DNA of 64,000 nt from assembly GCA_937871435.1 (NCBI GenBank), contig CALMQM010000013.1:38074-102073 (forward strand). Reading direction: 5' to 3'. A program made the translations under genes and the position numbers. This DNA comes from an uncultured Bacteroidota bacterium. GTDB taxonomy: Bacteria > Bacteroidota > Bacteroidia > AKYH767-A > 2013-40CM-41-45. Numbering within the stretch: the first letter of the stretch is position 1; every line of letters begins with the position of its first letter. Below, in pieces: positions 10,115 to 18,867 of this stretch. The notes beneath the pieces are model-generated. The model saw nothing but the letters and a program-made list of their open reading frames with translations. It had not been told where the DNA came from and ran no database searches.

Positions 10115-11068
10115 ATGAAAAAACTCTTACTCGGAATATGTATTCTTTTATCCGGCTTTTGGGCCAAAGCTGTTGATGTGACTATAGTTGAAAGCCAGAG
10201 CGGAAACTTTTGGGCAACACAAGATTCGGTATGGTACATGGTGGCAACAAGTCTTGGATTTAATGCGACGATAGTACCTCAAAGTGCTTTGGATTCCATT
10301 TCAAATTTTGCATCGACTGATGTGTTGATTGTTTCATCCGCAACAATCATGTATACCGGGACGAATCACTATCAAACTATTGAACAATATGTATTGAGCG
10401 GACGACCGGCTTACATACAGTCAGAATATTCCGGAATTTATCAGGGAAATATTACGTTTGATTCTTTGATGCAGAGACTCGGAGTCAATTTCAGTTGGTC
10501 TAATTCCATTACTGGAAATCTCATTCCAATGAATGTAACAGGAATATTATCTACAACCCCCAATCAGGTCGACACGCTGAACTATTTCAATGCAGGTTAT
10601 TCCGGAGTCACCACAGATCCAAACCTTGAAGCATTTCTCGAATTCAACGGAGAGTTTTATGGTTTTTGTTATTCCAGTACTGCAGCGAAATCCGCGACGA
10701 TCATAACTATCAGCGATGAAGACTGGGCCTGGCATAATTCTTCTCCGGAATTGATGGAAAATATTTTAGTCAGATTGGCAAATGTAAGTACCACTGTTCG
10801 TGGAAATAATTATCCGTCTCATACTTCATTGAGTGTTTTTCCAAACCCAATGCAATATTCATCAACATTCGTGTTTCCAAAGGAATTAAAAAACGCAACA
10901 TTATCCATTTTCAACTCAGCCGGAACATTGATGATGAACATAAAAAATATTTCTACTAATTTATATCAATTTGAGAATCTGAATTGGCCGGCTGGAATTT
11001 ATTCTGTTTGTGTGCAGGAAGACTCAGGCGAAAGATACTCAACCAGGGTGATTTTACTTCAGAAATAG
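10115..11068 (+). CDS. T9SS type A secreted protein, GATase-like N-terminal region
   Basis: A 317-residue exported protein. Seen: a signal peptide (KKLLLGICILLSGFWAKA), an alpha/beta region with alternating strands such as VDVTIVES and VLIVSSATIMY that recalls class I glutamine-amidotransferase-like or DUF4350-like folds, and a C-terminal type A sorting domain (LSVFPNPMQYSSTFVF ... YSTRVILLQK). No Cys-His-Glu catalytic triad could be made out, so an enzyme activity is not claimed. Its nearest neighbours do not explain its role; the next gene lies 58 bases downstream. Confidence 0.85.
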   Translation: MKKLLLGICILLSGFWAKAVDVTIVESQSGNFWATQDSVWYMVATSLGFNATIVPQSALDSISNFASTDVLIVSSATIMYTGTNHYQTIEQYVLSGRPAYIQSEYSGIYQGNITFDSLMQRLGVNFSWSNSITGNLIPMNVTGILSTTPNQVDTLNYFNAGYSGVTTDPNLEAFLEFNGEFYGFCYSSTAAKSATIITISDEDWAWHNSSPELMENILVRLANVSTTVRGNNYPSHTSLSVFPNPMQYSSTFVFPKELKNATLSIFNSAGTLMMNIKNISTNLYQFENLNWPAGIYSVCVQEDSGERYSTRVILLQK

Positions 11069-11126
11069 AGTCAACTCAAAAGCTATGAAATAATAATCCG
11101 GATTGTGTAAAACACAAAAGGTTTTA

Positions 11127-11504
11127 ATGGAAACGATTAACATGTTAAATAAAAAGATCACATTCAATATCATGAAATATGGTCTTTGTCTGTTTTTCTT
11201 TTTGCTGATGACCATTTCATTGTCTGCTCAACAGAAGAATAATTTAGAAGACACTGCCAACGACACCTTAATCGTGGATGCAGGATGTGGTCAATGTCAG
11301 TTTGGAATAAAAAATGTCAAAGGTTGCGACCTTGCAGTGAGAATGAATGACAAAGTTTATTTTGTTGTTGGCAGCAAGATCGATGATCATGGTGATGCAC
11401 ATGCAGAAGATGGTTTTTGCAATGCCATTCGGAAAGCAAAAGTGACGGGAAAAATCAAAGGCCGAAAATTTGTCGCTTCGAGTTTTGTATTACTGCCAGA
11501 GTAA
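11127..11504 (+). CDS. Small exported cysteine-containing protein (DUF6370-like)
   Basis: A short secreted protein with a strong signal peptide (MKYGLCLFFFLLMTISLSAQ) and a compact C-terminal domain containing DAGCGQCQFG, GCDLAV and GFCNAIRKAKVTGKI. The four cysteines and the domain pattern fit a small Bacteroidota family that I recall as DUF6370; the function is unknown. ATG codons at 11127, 11142 and 11172 are all possible starts; 11172 gives the most compact signal peptide, and I list the longest ATG form. It lies 29 bases before an M28 peptidase gene and may be co-transcribed with it. Confidence 0.75.
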   Translation: METINMLNKKITFNIMKYGLCLFFFLLMTISLSAQQKNNLEDTANDTLIVDAGCGQCQFGIKNVKGCDLAVRMNDKVYFVVGSKIDDHGDAHAEDGFCNAIRKAKVTGKIKGRKFVASSFVLLPE

Positions 11505-11533
11505 ATATACATTGTTGAGAAGAAATTTCGCTT

Positions 11534-12700
11534 ATGAGATACAGGCATCTTTCCATTTTAATTCTCTGGATTATCCCGGCAACCGGGTTTTCTCAATCAC
11601 TTGAATTAGGCCGATCATTTGTAGATACACTCAGCAGTCAGACTTTTTGGGGGAGAGGCTATACAAAGGATGGAATGCACAGAGCGGCTGTTTTTCTTGA
11701 AGGGAAATTCAGAGAATATGGATTGCAACCATTAAGCAAGAAAGATTATTTCCAGGAATACTCGTATCCTGTAAATACTTTTCCGGGAAAAATGTCGGTT
11801 CAGTTGAATGGTTTGGATTTAATTCCGGGAAAAGATTTCATTATATCAGCTGAAAGTAGCGGAGCTGTTGCAAGTGGAGAATTAGAACAAGCCGATAGTG
11901 TGACATTTATTGATCGAATGAATAAGGTCATAGTAGCTCTAAGGCCGAAATTAACGATGGATGTCTCGGAAAGAGCTGAAGCATACACCTTGGTTCTTCT
12001 CAAGGAAGGAGCGTTGAACAAAGATCCGTTTAAATATAAAATTGCTGTAGAAAATAAGGAGGTTAAAAAATTTGAAGCGAGAAATATATGTGGGATGGTA
12101 AAGGGCAATGCTGTCCCTGATTCATTTATATTCATCACAGCTCACTATGATCACCTTGGCGGATTGGGTGCCGATGTATTTTTTCCCGGGGCCAATGACA
12201 ATGCAAGCGGAGTTTCTCTGCTGATGAACCTCGCGCAATATTACGCGAAGCATCCACAGCGTTACAGTATTGGATTTCTCCTGTTTTCAGGTGAAGAAGC
12301 CGGGTTAAAAGGATCAGAATATTTTACAGAACACCCGACTGTTGATTTGAAGAAAATTCGTTTTCTTACCAACACGGATTTGGCAGGTACAGGTGTGGAT
12401 GGAATAACAGTCGTAAATGCAAGTGAATTCCCTGCAGAATTTGAAATGCTGAAAGAAGTGAATTCGGAAAAGCAATTGTTGAAAGCAATCAATTCTCGCG
12501 GCAAAGCTGCTAATAGTGATCATTATTTTTTTACCGAAAAAGGTGTTCCTTCATTTTTCTTTTATACCCTGGGAGGAATCAGTGCGTATCATGACATCTT
12601 TGACCGGAGCGAAACATTGCCGATGAACGAGCATGAAGATTTATTTAAGCTGATGCTCGGTTTCAACAGAAAATTAATGGGGATGAACAGTCTTGAATAG
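11534..12700 (+). CDS. M28 family metallopeptidase, exported
   Basis: A secreted zinc aminopeptidase-like enzyme of 388 residues. Seen: a signal peptide (HLSILILWIIPATGFSQ) and the full set of M28 metal and catalytic residues: H204 in AHYDHLG, D222 in GANDNASG, catalytic E254 and metal ligand E255 in SGEEAGLKGS, D282 in NTDLAG and H353 in AYHDIFD. Members of the family remove N-terminal residues from peptides outside the cytoplasm using two zinc ions; the exact substrate cannot be told. There is no T9SS tail, so it probably acts in the periplasm. The rRNA methyltransferase gene begins 17 bases downstream. Confidence 0.93.
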   Translation: MRYRHLSILILWIIPATGFSQSLELGRSFVDTLSSQTFWGRGYTKDGMHRAAVFLEGKFREYGLQPLSKKDYFQEYSYPVNTFPGKMSVQLNGLDLIPGKDFIISAESSGAVASGELEQADSVTFIDRMNKVIVALRPKLTMDVSERAEAYTLVLLKEGALNKDPFKYKIAVENKEVKKFEARNICGMVKGNAVPDSFIFITAHYDHLGGLGADVFFPGANDNASGVSLLMNLAQYYAKHPQRYSIGFLLFSGEEAGLKGSEYFTEHPTVDLKKIRFLTNTDLAGTGVDGITVVNASEFPAEFEMLKEVNSEKQLLKAINSRGKAANSDHYFFTEKGVPSFFFYTLGGISAYHDIFDRSETLPMNEHEDLFKLMLGFNRKLMGMNSLE

Positions 12701-12717
12701 AATTATAATTTTACAGC

Positions 12718-13764
12718 ATGGAAGACGAAAAGCCAAAGCATGTACGAAGGGTACGATATTCAGGAACACATCCAAAAAATTTTAAGGAGAAATACAAAGA
12801 GCAAAATCCTGAATTGTATCCGGAAGATATAGCAAAAGTGATGGAACGAGGTCAGACACCTGCCGGGATGCATCGTTCCATTTGTGTGAATGAAATTCTT
12901 GAGATTCTGAATCCCCAACCCGGAGAGACCGGTTTGGATGCTACACTTGGCTACGGAGGGCATAGTATGGAATTGCTGAAAAAGATTTCGCCCGGAGGAA
13001 AACTCTATGCTACAGATGTGGATCCGATAGAATTGCCTCGCACAACAGAAAGACTCGCCAAACAAGGGTTTGGAGAAAACATTTTACGCGTAAGAAAAAT
13101 GAATTTCTCCTCGATTGATTTGATCGTCTCTGAATCCGGTCCATTGGATTTTGTACTGGCCGATCTCGGACTTTCTTCTATGCAAATCGATAATCCGGAG
13201 AGAGGATTTACATTTAAAGTGGACGGTCCGCTTGATCTTCGTTTGAATCCGAATTCAGGAAAAACTGCCGCAGCCTTACTTAAAACATATAGTCAGGAGG
13301 AGATTGAAGAAATTTTACTCATCAATTCCGACGAACCACATTACGAAGCGATTGCAAGATCAATTTCTGCCAGGATGAAAAAAGGAATCGCGATAGAAAC
13401 GACTTTTCAATTGAAAGATGCCATAACTGATGCATTAGACAGAATGAACATGAACAAAGATGAGATCCGAAAATCCTGTCAGCGTACATTTCAGGCTTTG
13501 AGAATAGAAGTGAATGATGAGTTTAAAGCATTGGAACAATTTCTTGATAAATTGCCCGATGCACTGGCTCAGGGAGGAAGAGTAGCAATTCTGGCATTTC
13601 ATTCCGGAGAAGACAGAAGAGTAAAAAAAGCATTTCAGTATTTTTACCGCGAAGGAATATTCAGCGAAATTTCGCCCGAACCGGTCAGAGCATCCGCGCA
13701 GGAATGTTTTTCAAATCCCAGAGCCAAGTCTGCCAAATTGCGTTGGGGAATCAAAGCTAAGTAA
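12718..13764 (+). CDS. rsmH: RsmH-type 16S rRNA (cytosine-N4)-methyltransferase with N-terminal extension
   Basis: SAM-dependent methyltransferase of the MraW/RsmH family, which methylates N4 of C1402 in 16S rRNA. Seen: MHRSICVNEIL at the usual N-terminus of the family, the SAM-binding motif DATLGYGGHS, LADLGLSSMQID, a helical insert (about 180-260), and the conserved C-terminal RVAILAFHSGEDRRVK. The protein is 348 residues, against roughly 300 for typical RsmH; the extra length is a basic N-terminal extension of about 45 residues (KPKHVRRVRYSGTHPKNFKE). It sits next to a peptidase instead of in the mraZ-ftsL-ftsI division cluster, so it may be a paralog with a different target; the genome may hold a second, canonical rsmH. 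Confidence 0.88.
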   Translation: MEDEKPKHVRRVRYSGTHPKNFKEKYKEQNPELYPEDIAKVMERGQTPAGMHRSICVNEILEILNPQPGETGLDATLGYGGHSMELLKKISPGGKLYATDVDPIELPRTTERLAKQGFGENILRVRKMNFSSIDLIVSESGPLDFVLADLGLSSMQIDNPERGFTFKVDGPLDLRLNPNSGKTAAALLKTYSQEEIEEILLINSDEPHYEAIARSISARMKKGIAIETTFQLKDAITDALDRMNMNKDEIRKSCQRTFQALRIEVNDEFKALEQFLDKLPDALAQGGRVAILAFHSGEDRRVKKAFQYFYREGIFSEISPEPVRASAQECFSNPRAKSAKLRWGIKAK

Positions 13765-13864
13765 CATCTGAAATGATAACAGGAGAGCAGAAAATCAAAT
13801 CGACAGATAATTAAACGATGTATGTCTTTTGATCATTTATAAAAAACAGCTGAATAAATCACCG

Positions 13865-14440
13865 ATGGAAGAAGTATATATAGAGAATGCAAAATTTGAT
13901 AAATCAACTCTACAGAATTCTCCTCTTGCGAAAGGAGAATACGAAAACTGTATGTTCAATGATTGTGATTTCAGCAATGCGGATTTACGGGAGAGAAAAT
14001 TCAGTGATTGCAAATTTGTGAATTGTAACCTGAGTATGGCAAATGTGAATATGGCAGCTTTCAGATCAGTTCAATTCAGTGGATGCAAACTTTTGGGAAT
14101 ACGATTTGATACTTGTAACGGTATTGGTCTGTCTTTTAGTTTCGAAAATTGCGTGCTGAACAATTCTATTTTCTTTAAAACAAAAATTAAGAAAACGAAA
14201 TTCTTAGATTGTCAGCTGATTGAGACTGATTTTTCGGAATGTGATATCAGCGAATCTGTTTTTCAAAATTGTGTTCTCACCGGAGCAACATTTGACAACA
14301 GCAATCTGGAGAAGTCAGATTTACGTTCTGCTGTCAATTTTTCAATAGATCCGGAGCGAAACAAAATCAAAAAAGCAAAATTCTCCAGGAATGGGCTTTC
14401 TGGTTTGTTGGACAAATATGCAATTGAAATATCTGAATAA
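13865..14440 (+). CDS. Pentapeptide-repeat protein, Qnr-like
   Basis: A 191-residue right-handed beta-helix protein. Seen: almost continuous A(D/N)LXX-type pentapeptides with central Phe/Leu, for example CMFNDCDFSNADLRERKF, CKFVNCNLSMANV and FLDCQLIETDFSECDISESVF, and a C-terminal amphipathic helix (FSRNGLSGLLDKYAIEI) like the dimerisation tail of Qnr and MfpA proteins. Those relatives mimic DNA and protect gyrase; whether this one does is not known. ATG at 13865 is preferred; the frame extends 12 codons further to a TTG at 13829, but that part shows no repeat. Confidence 0.85.
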   Translation: MEEVYIENAKFDKSTLQNSPLAKGEYENCMFNDCDFSNADLRERKFSDCKFVNCNLSMANVNMAAFRSVQFSGCKLLGIRFDTCNGIGLSFSFENCVLNNSIFFKTKIKKTKFLDCQLIETDFSECDISESVFQNCVLTGATFDNSNLEKSDLRSAVNFSIDPERNKIKKAKFSRNGLSGLLDKYAIEISE

Positions 14441-14581
14441 ACAGAAGTGAATACTGTATCCATGATCCGAATAGTCAGAACCGGAACGAAAATTTCGAAT
14501 TTCATCACGAAAATCTATAGTTTCATGTAAATTTGGGTTTAAGAAACGGATTCAAATCTATATTGTCCGCAATCTTCCCCC

Positions 14582-15589
14582 ATGCGCATTCTCCGGTTTT
14601 TTCTTCTTTGGATCATACTGACACTGCTTTTTTCACTCTTTAACAGTTCGTTTGTAACGTTGGATATATTGATCCAGGCAGTGAACTCTCTTTTGTATAC
14701 TTCCGGATTTTATTTTTCATACCATAAACTGATTAAAGGATATTTTTATCAGGGGCGCACACTTACTTTTTTTGCGATTTATTTATTGGTGATAGCATGT
14801 ATGAGTAGTATAAGCATGGTATCCACATATCAAATTTATATTCTTCAGGGAAAGAAATTCTTTGTCGCAAATTATTGGAATGAGCCTGTCTTTTTCACTT
14901 CCAATTTAGTTTTAATGTTTCTCGTGACTTCCTCCTTACTGAGCTTCCGGATTCTGAGAGACAAAATGAAAACACAGGAAGCATTGGAAGATCTGGAGAA
15001 AGAAAAAATCAGTGCAGAACTAGGATTTCTGAAGGCACAAATCAACCCTCACTTCTTATTCAACTCGTTGAACAATATTTTATTTCAGATCGACAAATCC
15101 AACAAAGATGCGCGGGAAACGCTTCTGAAATTTTCGGAAATGCTGCGTTATCAATTGTATGAATGCAGTAGTGATTACATAGAGATTGAAAAAGAGTTGC
15201 ATTACATCAAAAATTACATCGAAATACAAATGTTGAGAAAGACAGACAGGTACAAGTGTACTTTTACAGTCAGCGATTCAGTGAAAAATTTCAGTCTTGC
15301 TCCCTTGTTATTAACTCCTTTTATCGAAAACGCTTTTAAATACATCAGCAATCATTCCAATGGGAAAAATGAAATCAGCATTTCCATGGATTACAAAGAA
15401 GGAGAATTTAGTTTTCATATTTGCAATGATAAAGACCAAAGCACAGTCATAGAGATTCATGAAAATAAAGGAATAGGTCTGGCAAATGTCAGAAGGAGAC
15501 TGGACCTTTTGTATCCTGACAAACACAGTCTTGAAATCCGGAATGAGTCCGGACAATTTTCCGTAGCCATGAAAATGAATATCAACTGA
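14582..15589 (+). CDS. LytS-like sensor histidine kinase
   Basis: A 335-residue membrane kinase of the His_kinase (LytS/YehU) family. Seen: four hydrophobic segments at about residues 4-25, 28-45, 62-82 and 103-121, a short coiled coil (about 128-150), the phospho-acceptor H157 in AQINPHFLFNSLNN, and a C-terminal ATPase with PLLLTPFIENAFKY and KGIGLANVRRRL. The LytTR regulator gene begins 7 bases after its stop, so the two form one transcription unit and a cognate pair. A -7-like TAAATTTG lies at 14528-14535 without a good -33 partner. The extracellular signal is unknown. Confidence 0.93.
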   Translation: MRILRFFLLWIILTLLFSLFNSSFVTLDILIQAVNSLLYTSGFYFSYHKLIKGYFYQGRTLTFFAIYLLVIACMSSISMVSTYQIYILQGKKFFVANYWNEPVFFTSNLVLMFLVTSSLLSFRILRDKMKTQEALEDLEKEKISAELGFLKAQINPHFLFNSLNNILFQIDKSNKDARETLLKFSEMLRYQLYECSSDYIEIEKELHYIKNYIEIQMLRKTDRYKCTFTVSDSVKNFSLAPLLLTPFIENAFKYISNHSNGKNEISISMDYKEGEFSFHICNDKDQSTVIEIHENKGIGLANVRRRLDLLYPDKHSLEIRNESGQFSVAMKMNIN

Positions 15590-15596
15590 TCAGAAG

Positions 15597-16322
15597 ATGA
15601 AAAAACTCAACTGCATCATTATCGACGATGAACCTTTGGCCTGCAAGGGTCTTTCGGAATATATTGCTGAAGTGGATTCATTGCAACTTCTTGCAATGGT
15701 GCACACTCCTTCTGATGCAATTCCATATCTGAAAGACACAGACCTGATGTATCTCGATATTAATATGCCAAAGATTTCCGGAATTGAATTTTTACAACAA
15801 GTAAAAAACCCGCCGATTACGATCATCACAACCGCGTATCAGCAATATGCTTTGCAGGGATTCGAACTGGATGTTCTGGATTATTTGCTCAAACCAATCA
15901 GCTTCCCGAGATTTTTGAAGGCAACAACAAAAGCCATTGATTATTTTAAGTTGAAAGTTAACGAAAATCAAAACTCAAACGTTCGAGTACAAAGTGATTA
16001 TTTTTTTGTGAAGAGTAATGGTGTGTTAGAAAGAATTGTGATGAATGATATTCTTGCAATTGAGGCAATGTCAAATTATATCACATTGCATTGTAATGAC
16101 AGGAAAATCATCGCTTACCTGACGCTGAAGCAAATTCTTGAATACCTGCCTTCAGAACAATTTATTAAAGTTCATAAAAGTTATGTTGTGGCTTTGAACA
16201 AAATCGAAAAAATTGACCGGGATGAAATTATTGCAGGCACCATGCGTATACCTGTTGGAGGAAATTTCAAGGATGATTTAGAGCAACAATTAATTCAGGG
16301 AAAAATACTAAGAAGAGAATGA
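15597..16322 (+). CDS. LytTR family response regulator
   Basis: DNA-binding regulator of 241 residues. Seen: an N-terminal receiver with DDEP at 10-13 and phospho-acceptor D54 in MYLDINMPKISG, the beta-4 Thr (TTAYQQYA) and Lys in LLKPIS, followed by a LytTR domain (about 136-236) with FVKSNGVLERI, AIEAMSNYITLHC and FIKVHKSYVVALNKIEKI. LytTR proteins bind short direct repeats upstream of target promoters. It is co-transcribed with the LytS-like kinase. The targets are not visible in the window. Confidence 0.95.
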   Translation: MKKLNCIIIDDEPLACKGLSEYIAEVDSLQLLAMVHTPSDAIPYLKDTDLMYLDINMPKISGIEFLQQVKNPPITIITTAYQQYALQGFELDVLDYLLKPISFPRFLKATTKAIDYFKLKVNENQNSNVRVQSDYFFVKSNGVLERIVMNDILAIEAMSNYITLHCNDRKIIAYLTLKQILEYLPSEQFIKVHKSYVVALNKIEKIDRDEIIAGTMRIPVGGNFKDDLEQQLIQGKILRRE

Positions 16323-16441
16323 GATGCGATTTAATTTCTCTGATTCAATTGCATTGTATCCTCTTTCACTGATCCGCTGCTGCCAATTGGGTTCACAAGC
16401 AAGGTTTCATCAAGAAAAGTTCAGGATTCGTGTAAAATATT

Positions 16442-16470
16442 TTTGCTGAATACTGTTTTTGGTAATTTTG
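16442..16470 (+). promoter_or_regulatory. Bacteroidota-type promoter, -33/-7
   Basis: TTTG at 16442-16445 and TAATTTTG at 16463-16470, 17 bases apart, match the TTTG/TAnnTTTG consensus used by the Bacteroidota primary sigma factor. The ATG of the Kelch protein is 17 bases after the -7 element. Confidence 0.55.
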
Positions 16471-16486
16471 ATAAAAATCCCCTGAA

Positions 16487-17725
16487 ATGAAAACAAGATT
16501 ATCTTTCCTGTTAGTATTGCTCCTGTCCGCTCTTAACAGTAAGGCGCAATGGGTACAACAGAATTCGCTTCCCGGTTCAAGCAGAAGCAGAGCTGCAGCA
16601 TTCACGATCGGAACAAAAATTTACGTTGTCGGCGGTTACAATGTGAATGGCGCTGTTCTGAATGATTTTTGGGAATATGATATTCCTTCTAACACATGGT
16701 TGCAGAAAACCAATTTTCCCGGTCAGGCACGATATGGTGCCACAACATTTGTATTGAATGGCAGAGGTTACATTGCAACAGGTGCGAATGACTTTGGATA
16801 CCTTGATGATTTATGGGAATTCAATCCGGCCACTGATTCCTGGGCGCAGCGCGTCGGCTTACCTGTTGGATCGGCGCAGCACGAGAATCAACGGAGAGAA
16901 GCCTTTTCTTTTGTCATCGGAAATAAAGCGTATCTCGGAGGAGGAGACGGATTTGTATTCACTCCGAATTCAACATTCAACTATGCATTTTTTGATTTGT
17001 GGGAATACAATCCCAACGGACAAGTATGGACGCACAAATCCGATGTTCCGGATTTTTTAGGAAGAAATATGTCGATCGGTGTTTCTCTGTTTGATAAAGC
17101 ATTTATTGGTCTCGGATGTGATGTAGACCAAACTACCAACCGAACATCTTTTTGGGAATACGATCCTGTTTCGGACACATGGATAGCGAAAGCGGATTTT
17201 CCTAATAATTTTACAACCGACCCAAGTGCATTTGTTCTCGATTCTTCCATTTACGTTGTTGGCGGTGTGAACCTGAATCCTGTTAGTGCTAGCAATCAGG
17301 TGATGAAATACGATCCGCAATCAGACACCTGGACGCCGGAAGCAAATTTTTCCGGAGGAATTGTAGCAGGTGAAATCGCTGTGTCAGCAGGAAGCAGTGC
17401 TTTTGTAGGAACAGGATTTACTTCGGCATTCAATACGCGGACTGATCTGTGGGAATATACTCCATTGAATACAGGGCTGCATGTAGCCTATGAAAAGAAT
17501 AAGTTGAAGGTGTTTCCCAATCCGACTACGGACAAATTGTTCTTGAGTTCAATGAATGAGGAATACGAAATTGAAGTGTTGGATGCAACAGGGAAAGTTC
17601 AGATCATGGAAAAAAATTCACCTCAATCTGTATCTGTGAATCATCTAAATGCCGGGGTGTATACAATAAACATTATCGACAGAAACGGAAATATCAGTCA
17701 TGAACAGTTTGTAAAAATTGACTGA
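16487..17725 (+). CDS. Kelch-repeat T9SS type A secreted protein
   Basis: A 412-residue exported beta-propeller. Seen: a signal peptide (KTRLSFLLVLLLSALNSKAQ), about six Kelch motifs with the repeated pattern GTKIYVVGGYN ... DFWEYDIPSNTW (also LWEFNPATDSW, LWEYNPNGQVW, FWEYDPVSDTW, MKYDPQSDTW), and a C-terminal type A sorting domain (KLKVFPNPTTDKLFLSS ... ISHEQFVKID). Such propellers usually mediate protein or glycan binding at the cell surface; no galactose-oxidase copper ligands could be assigned. It is probably a single-gene unit: a promoter-like pair precedes it and a hairpin terminator follows. Confidence 0.92.
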   Translation: MKTRLSFLLVLLLSALNSKAQWVQQNSLPGSSRSRAAAFTIGTKIYVVGGYNVNGAVLNDFWEYDIPSNTWLQKTNFPGQARYGATTFVLNGRGYIATGANDFGYLDDLWEFNPATDSWAQRVGLPVGSAQHENQRREAFSFVIGNKAYLGGGDGFVFTPNSTFNYAFFDLWEYNPNGQVWTHKSDVPDFLGRNMSIGVSLFDKAFIGLGCDVDQTTNRTSFWEYDPVSDTWIAKADFPNNFTTDPSAFVLDSSIYVVGGVNLNPVSASNQVMKYDPQSDTWTPEANFSGGIVAGEIAVSAGSSAFVGTGFTSAFNTRTDLWEYTPLNTGLHVAYEKNKLKVFPNPTTDKLFLSSMNEEYEIEVLDATGKVQIMEKNSPQSVSVNHLNAGVYTINIIDRNGNISHEQFVKID

Positions 17726-17760
17726 TCAGAACAACTGAAATTTTACTTTACTTCGTTGGT

Positions 17761-17818
17761 AAAGGAATGTGATTACATCAAAATATGATGTGAATTGCAT
17801 TCCTTTTATTATTTTGTA
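17761..17818 (+). terminator. Intrinsic terminator after the Kelch gene
   Basis: A 9-bp outer stem (AAAGGAATG at 17761-17769 with CATTCCTTT at 17798-17806) and an inner ACATCA/TGATGT stem, followed by a T-rich tract. Confidence 0.75.
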
Positions 17819-17918
17819 GACGAATATTCAGAATGTTTATGCGCGGCATTATCAGCAAAGAATAGATACACTGAGCCCGGCATTCATAAGATTTTGTAAA
17901 ACCCCAAATACTGAAGCA

Positions 17919-18341
17919 ATGAAAAATCCGATTTATCCGTGTCTTTGGTTTGAGCAGCAGGCAAAAGAAGCCGCTACGTATTACTGTTCTGTTTTCAAAA
18001 ACTCTAAAATTATTTCTGAAAATCCGATCGTCGTGATTTTTGAGTTGAATGGAAATAAGTTTATGGCATTGAACGGGAGAACAAAATTTAATTTTACTGA
18101 AGCAGTTTCATTTGTTATCGAATGTGAGGATCAGGCAGAAATTGATCATTACTGGAATGAACTCACCCGTGAAGGAAAAGAAAGTATGTGCGGATGGCTG
18201 AAAGATAAATACGGTGTTTCGTGGCAAGTCGTTCCGGCAATTCTGGGAGAATTAATGAGCGATCCGGAGAAAGGTCCACGTGTAGTGGAAGCATTTATGA
18301 AAATGAAAAAATTTGATATCGCAACACTCTTAAAAGCCTGA
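17919..18341 (+). CDS. VOC family (PhnB/DUF1338-like glyoxalase fold) protein
   Basis: A 140-residue protein of the vicinal oxygen chelate superfamily, PhnB-like group. Seen: PCLWFEQQAKEAATYYCSVF at the N-terminus, FMALNGRTKFNFTEAVSFVIEC in the middle and CGWLKDKYGVSWQVVP near the C-terminus. The family includes proteins annotated as 3-demethylubiquinone methyltransferase-like, but most have no proven activity and no enzymatic function is claimed. It is convergent with the small membrane protein gene, 6 bases away. A second member of the fold lies at 22803-23240. Confidence 0.88.
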   Translation: MKNPIYPCLWFEQQAKEAATYYCSVFKNSKIISENPIVVIFELNGNKFMALNGRTKFNFTEAVSFVIECEDQAEIDHYWNELTREGKESMCGWLKDKYGVSWQVVPAILGELMSDPEKGPRVVEAFMKMKKFDIATLLKA

Positions 18342-18347
18342 AAAACG

Positions 18348-18677
18348 CTATTCAAAGACAAGATACAATCCGATGCAAAGCAAAGAAATCGAAATGGAAG
18401 TGACTCCATAGAGTATCCAGTAATACAAATCCGGAACAGGATTGGTGAGTGAAAGCACACAACTGAGAAAACCCATAAAGGCACCAACAAGGAGAAAGAT
18501 GAATCCTCTGCTTTGTCTGCGTGCATATTTTATCTTTTTAAACTCCCGGATATAAGACTCTATACTTTCAGGTTCATGACCCTGAGCCTGCAGTTCATCC
18601 TGAATAGCCTGAGTATTTTTATTCTCCGAAATCCATTGAAGGATTTGCTCCCGGTTCAATGCGATGAGTGTAGTCAT
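18348..18677 (-). CDS. Small two-helix membrane protein
   Basis: A 109-residue protein when started at MTTLIALNREQ (18677); the frame runs further upstream to 18755, but that part looks less like a natural N-terminus. Seen: a soluble N-terminal helical part (ILQWISENKNTQAIQDELQA) that resembles small hairpin domains of membrane-tethered proteins, followed by two hydrophobic segments (SRGFIFLLVGAFMGFLSCV and LYYWILYGVTSISISLLCIG). Function not recognised. It is transcribed away from the asparagine synthetase gene and towards the VOC gene. Confidence 0.72.
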   Translation of the reverse strand: MTTLIALNREQILQWISENKNTQAIQDELQAQGHEPESIESYIREFKKIKYARRQSRGFIFLLVGAFMGFLSCVLSLTNPVPDLYYWILYGVTSISISLLCIGLYLVFE

Positions 18678-18867
18678 TTGAGAAGATATTGCAAGAAGAG
18701 GAAGAAGGGGAATACCAATATAGGCAAATTCTTTTATTTTACAATACTTAAACATTTACTGTATGATTTCGTAGGATTAAACCGGATTGATCTTTCGACT
18801 CTGGCCGGATTTCATTCTGCGAAAAATTCTCTTTATCTTTCTGTTCAACCTTTATAATCGAGTTTGT

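Noticed and set aside
18513..18857. Plus-strand frame of 114 codons overlapping the small membrane protein and the asnB leader
   Set aside because: It lies antisense to a more credible membrane protein gene and overlaps the asnB upstream region; no domain was recognised.
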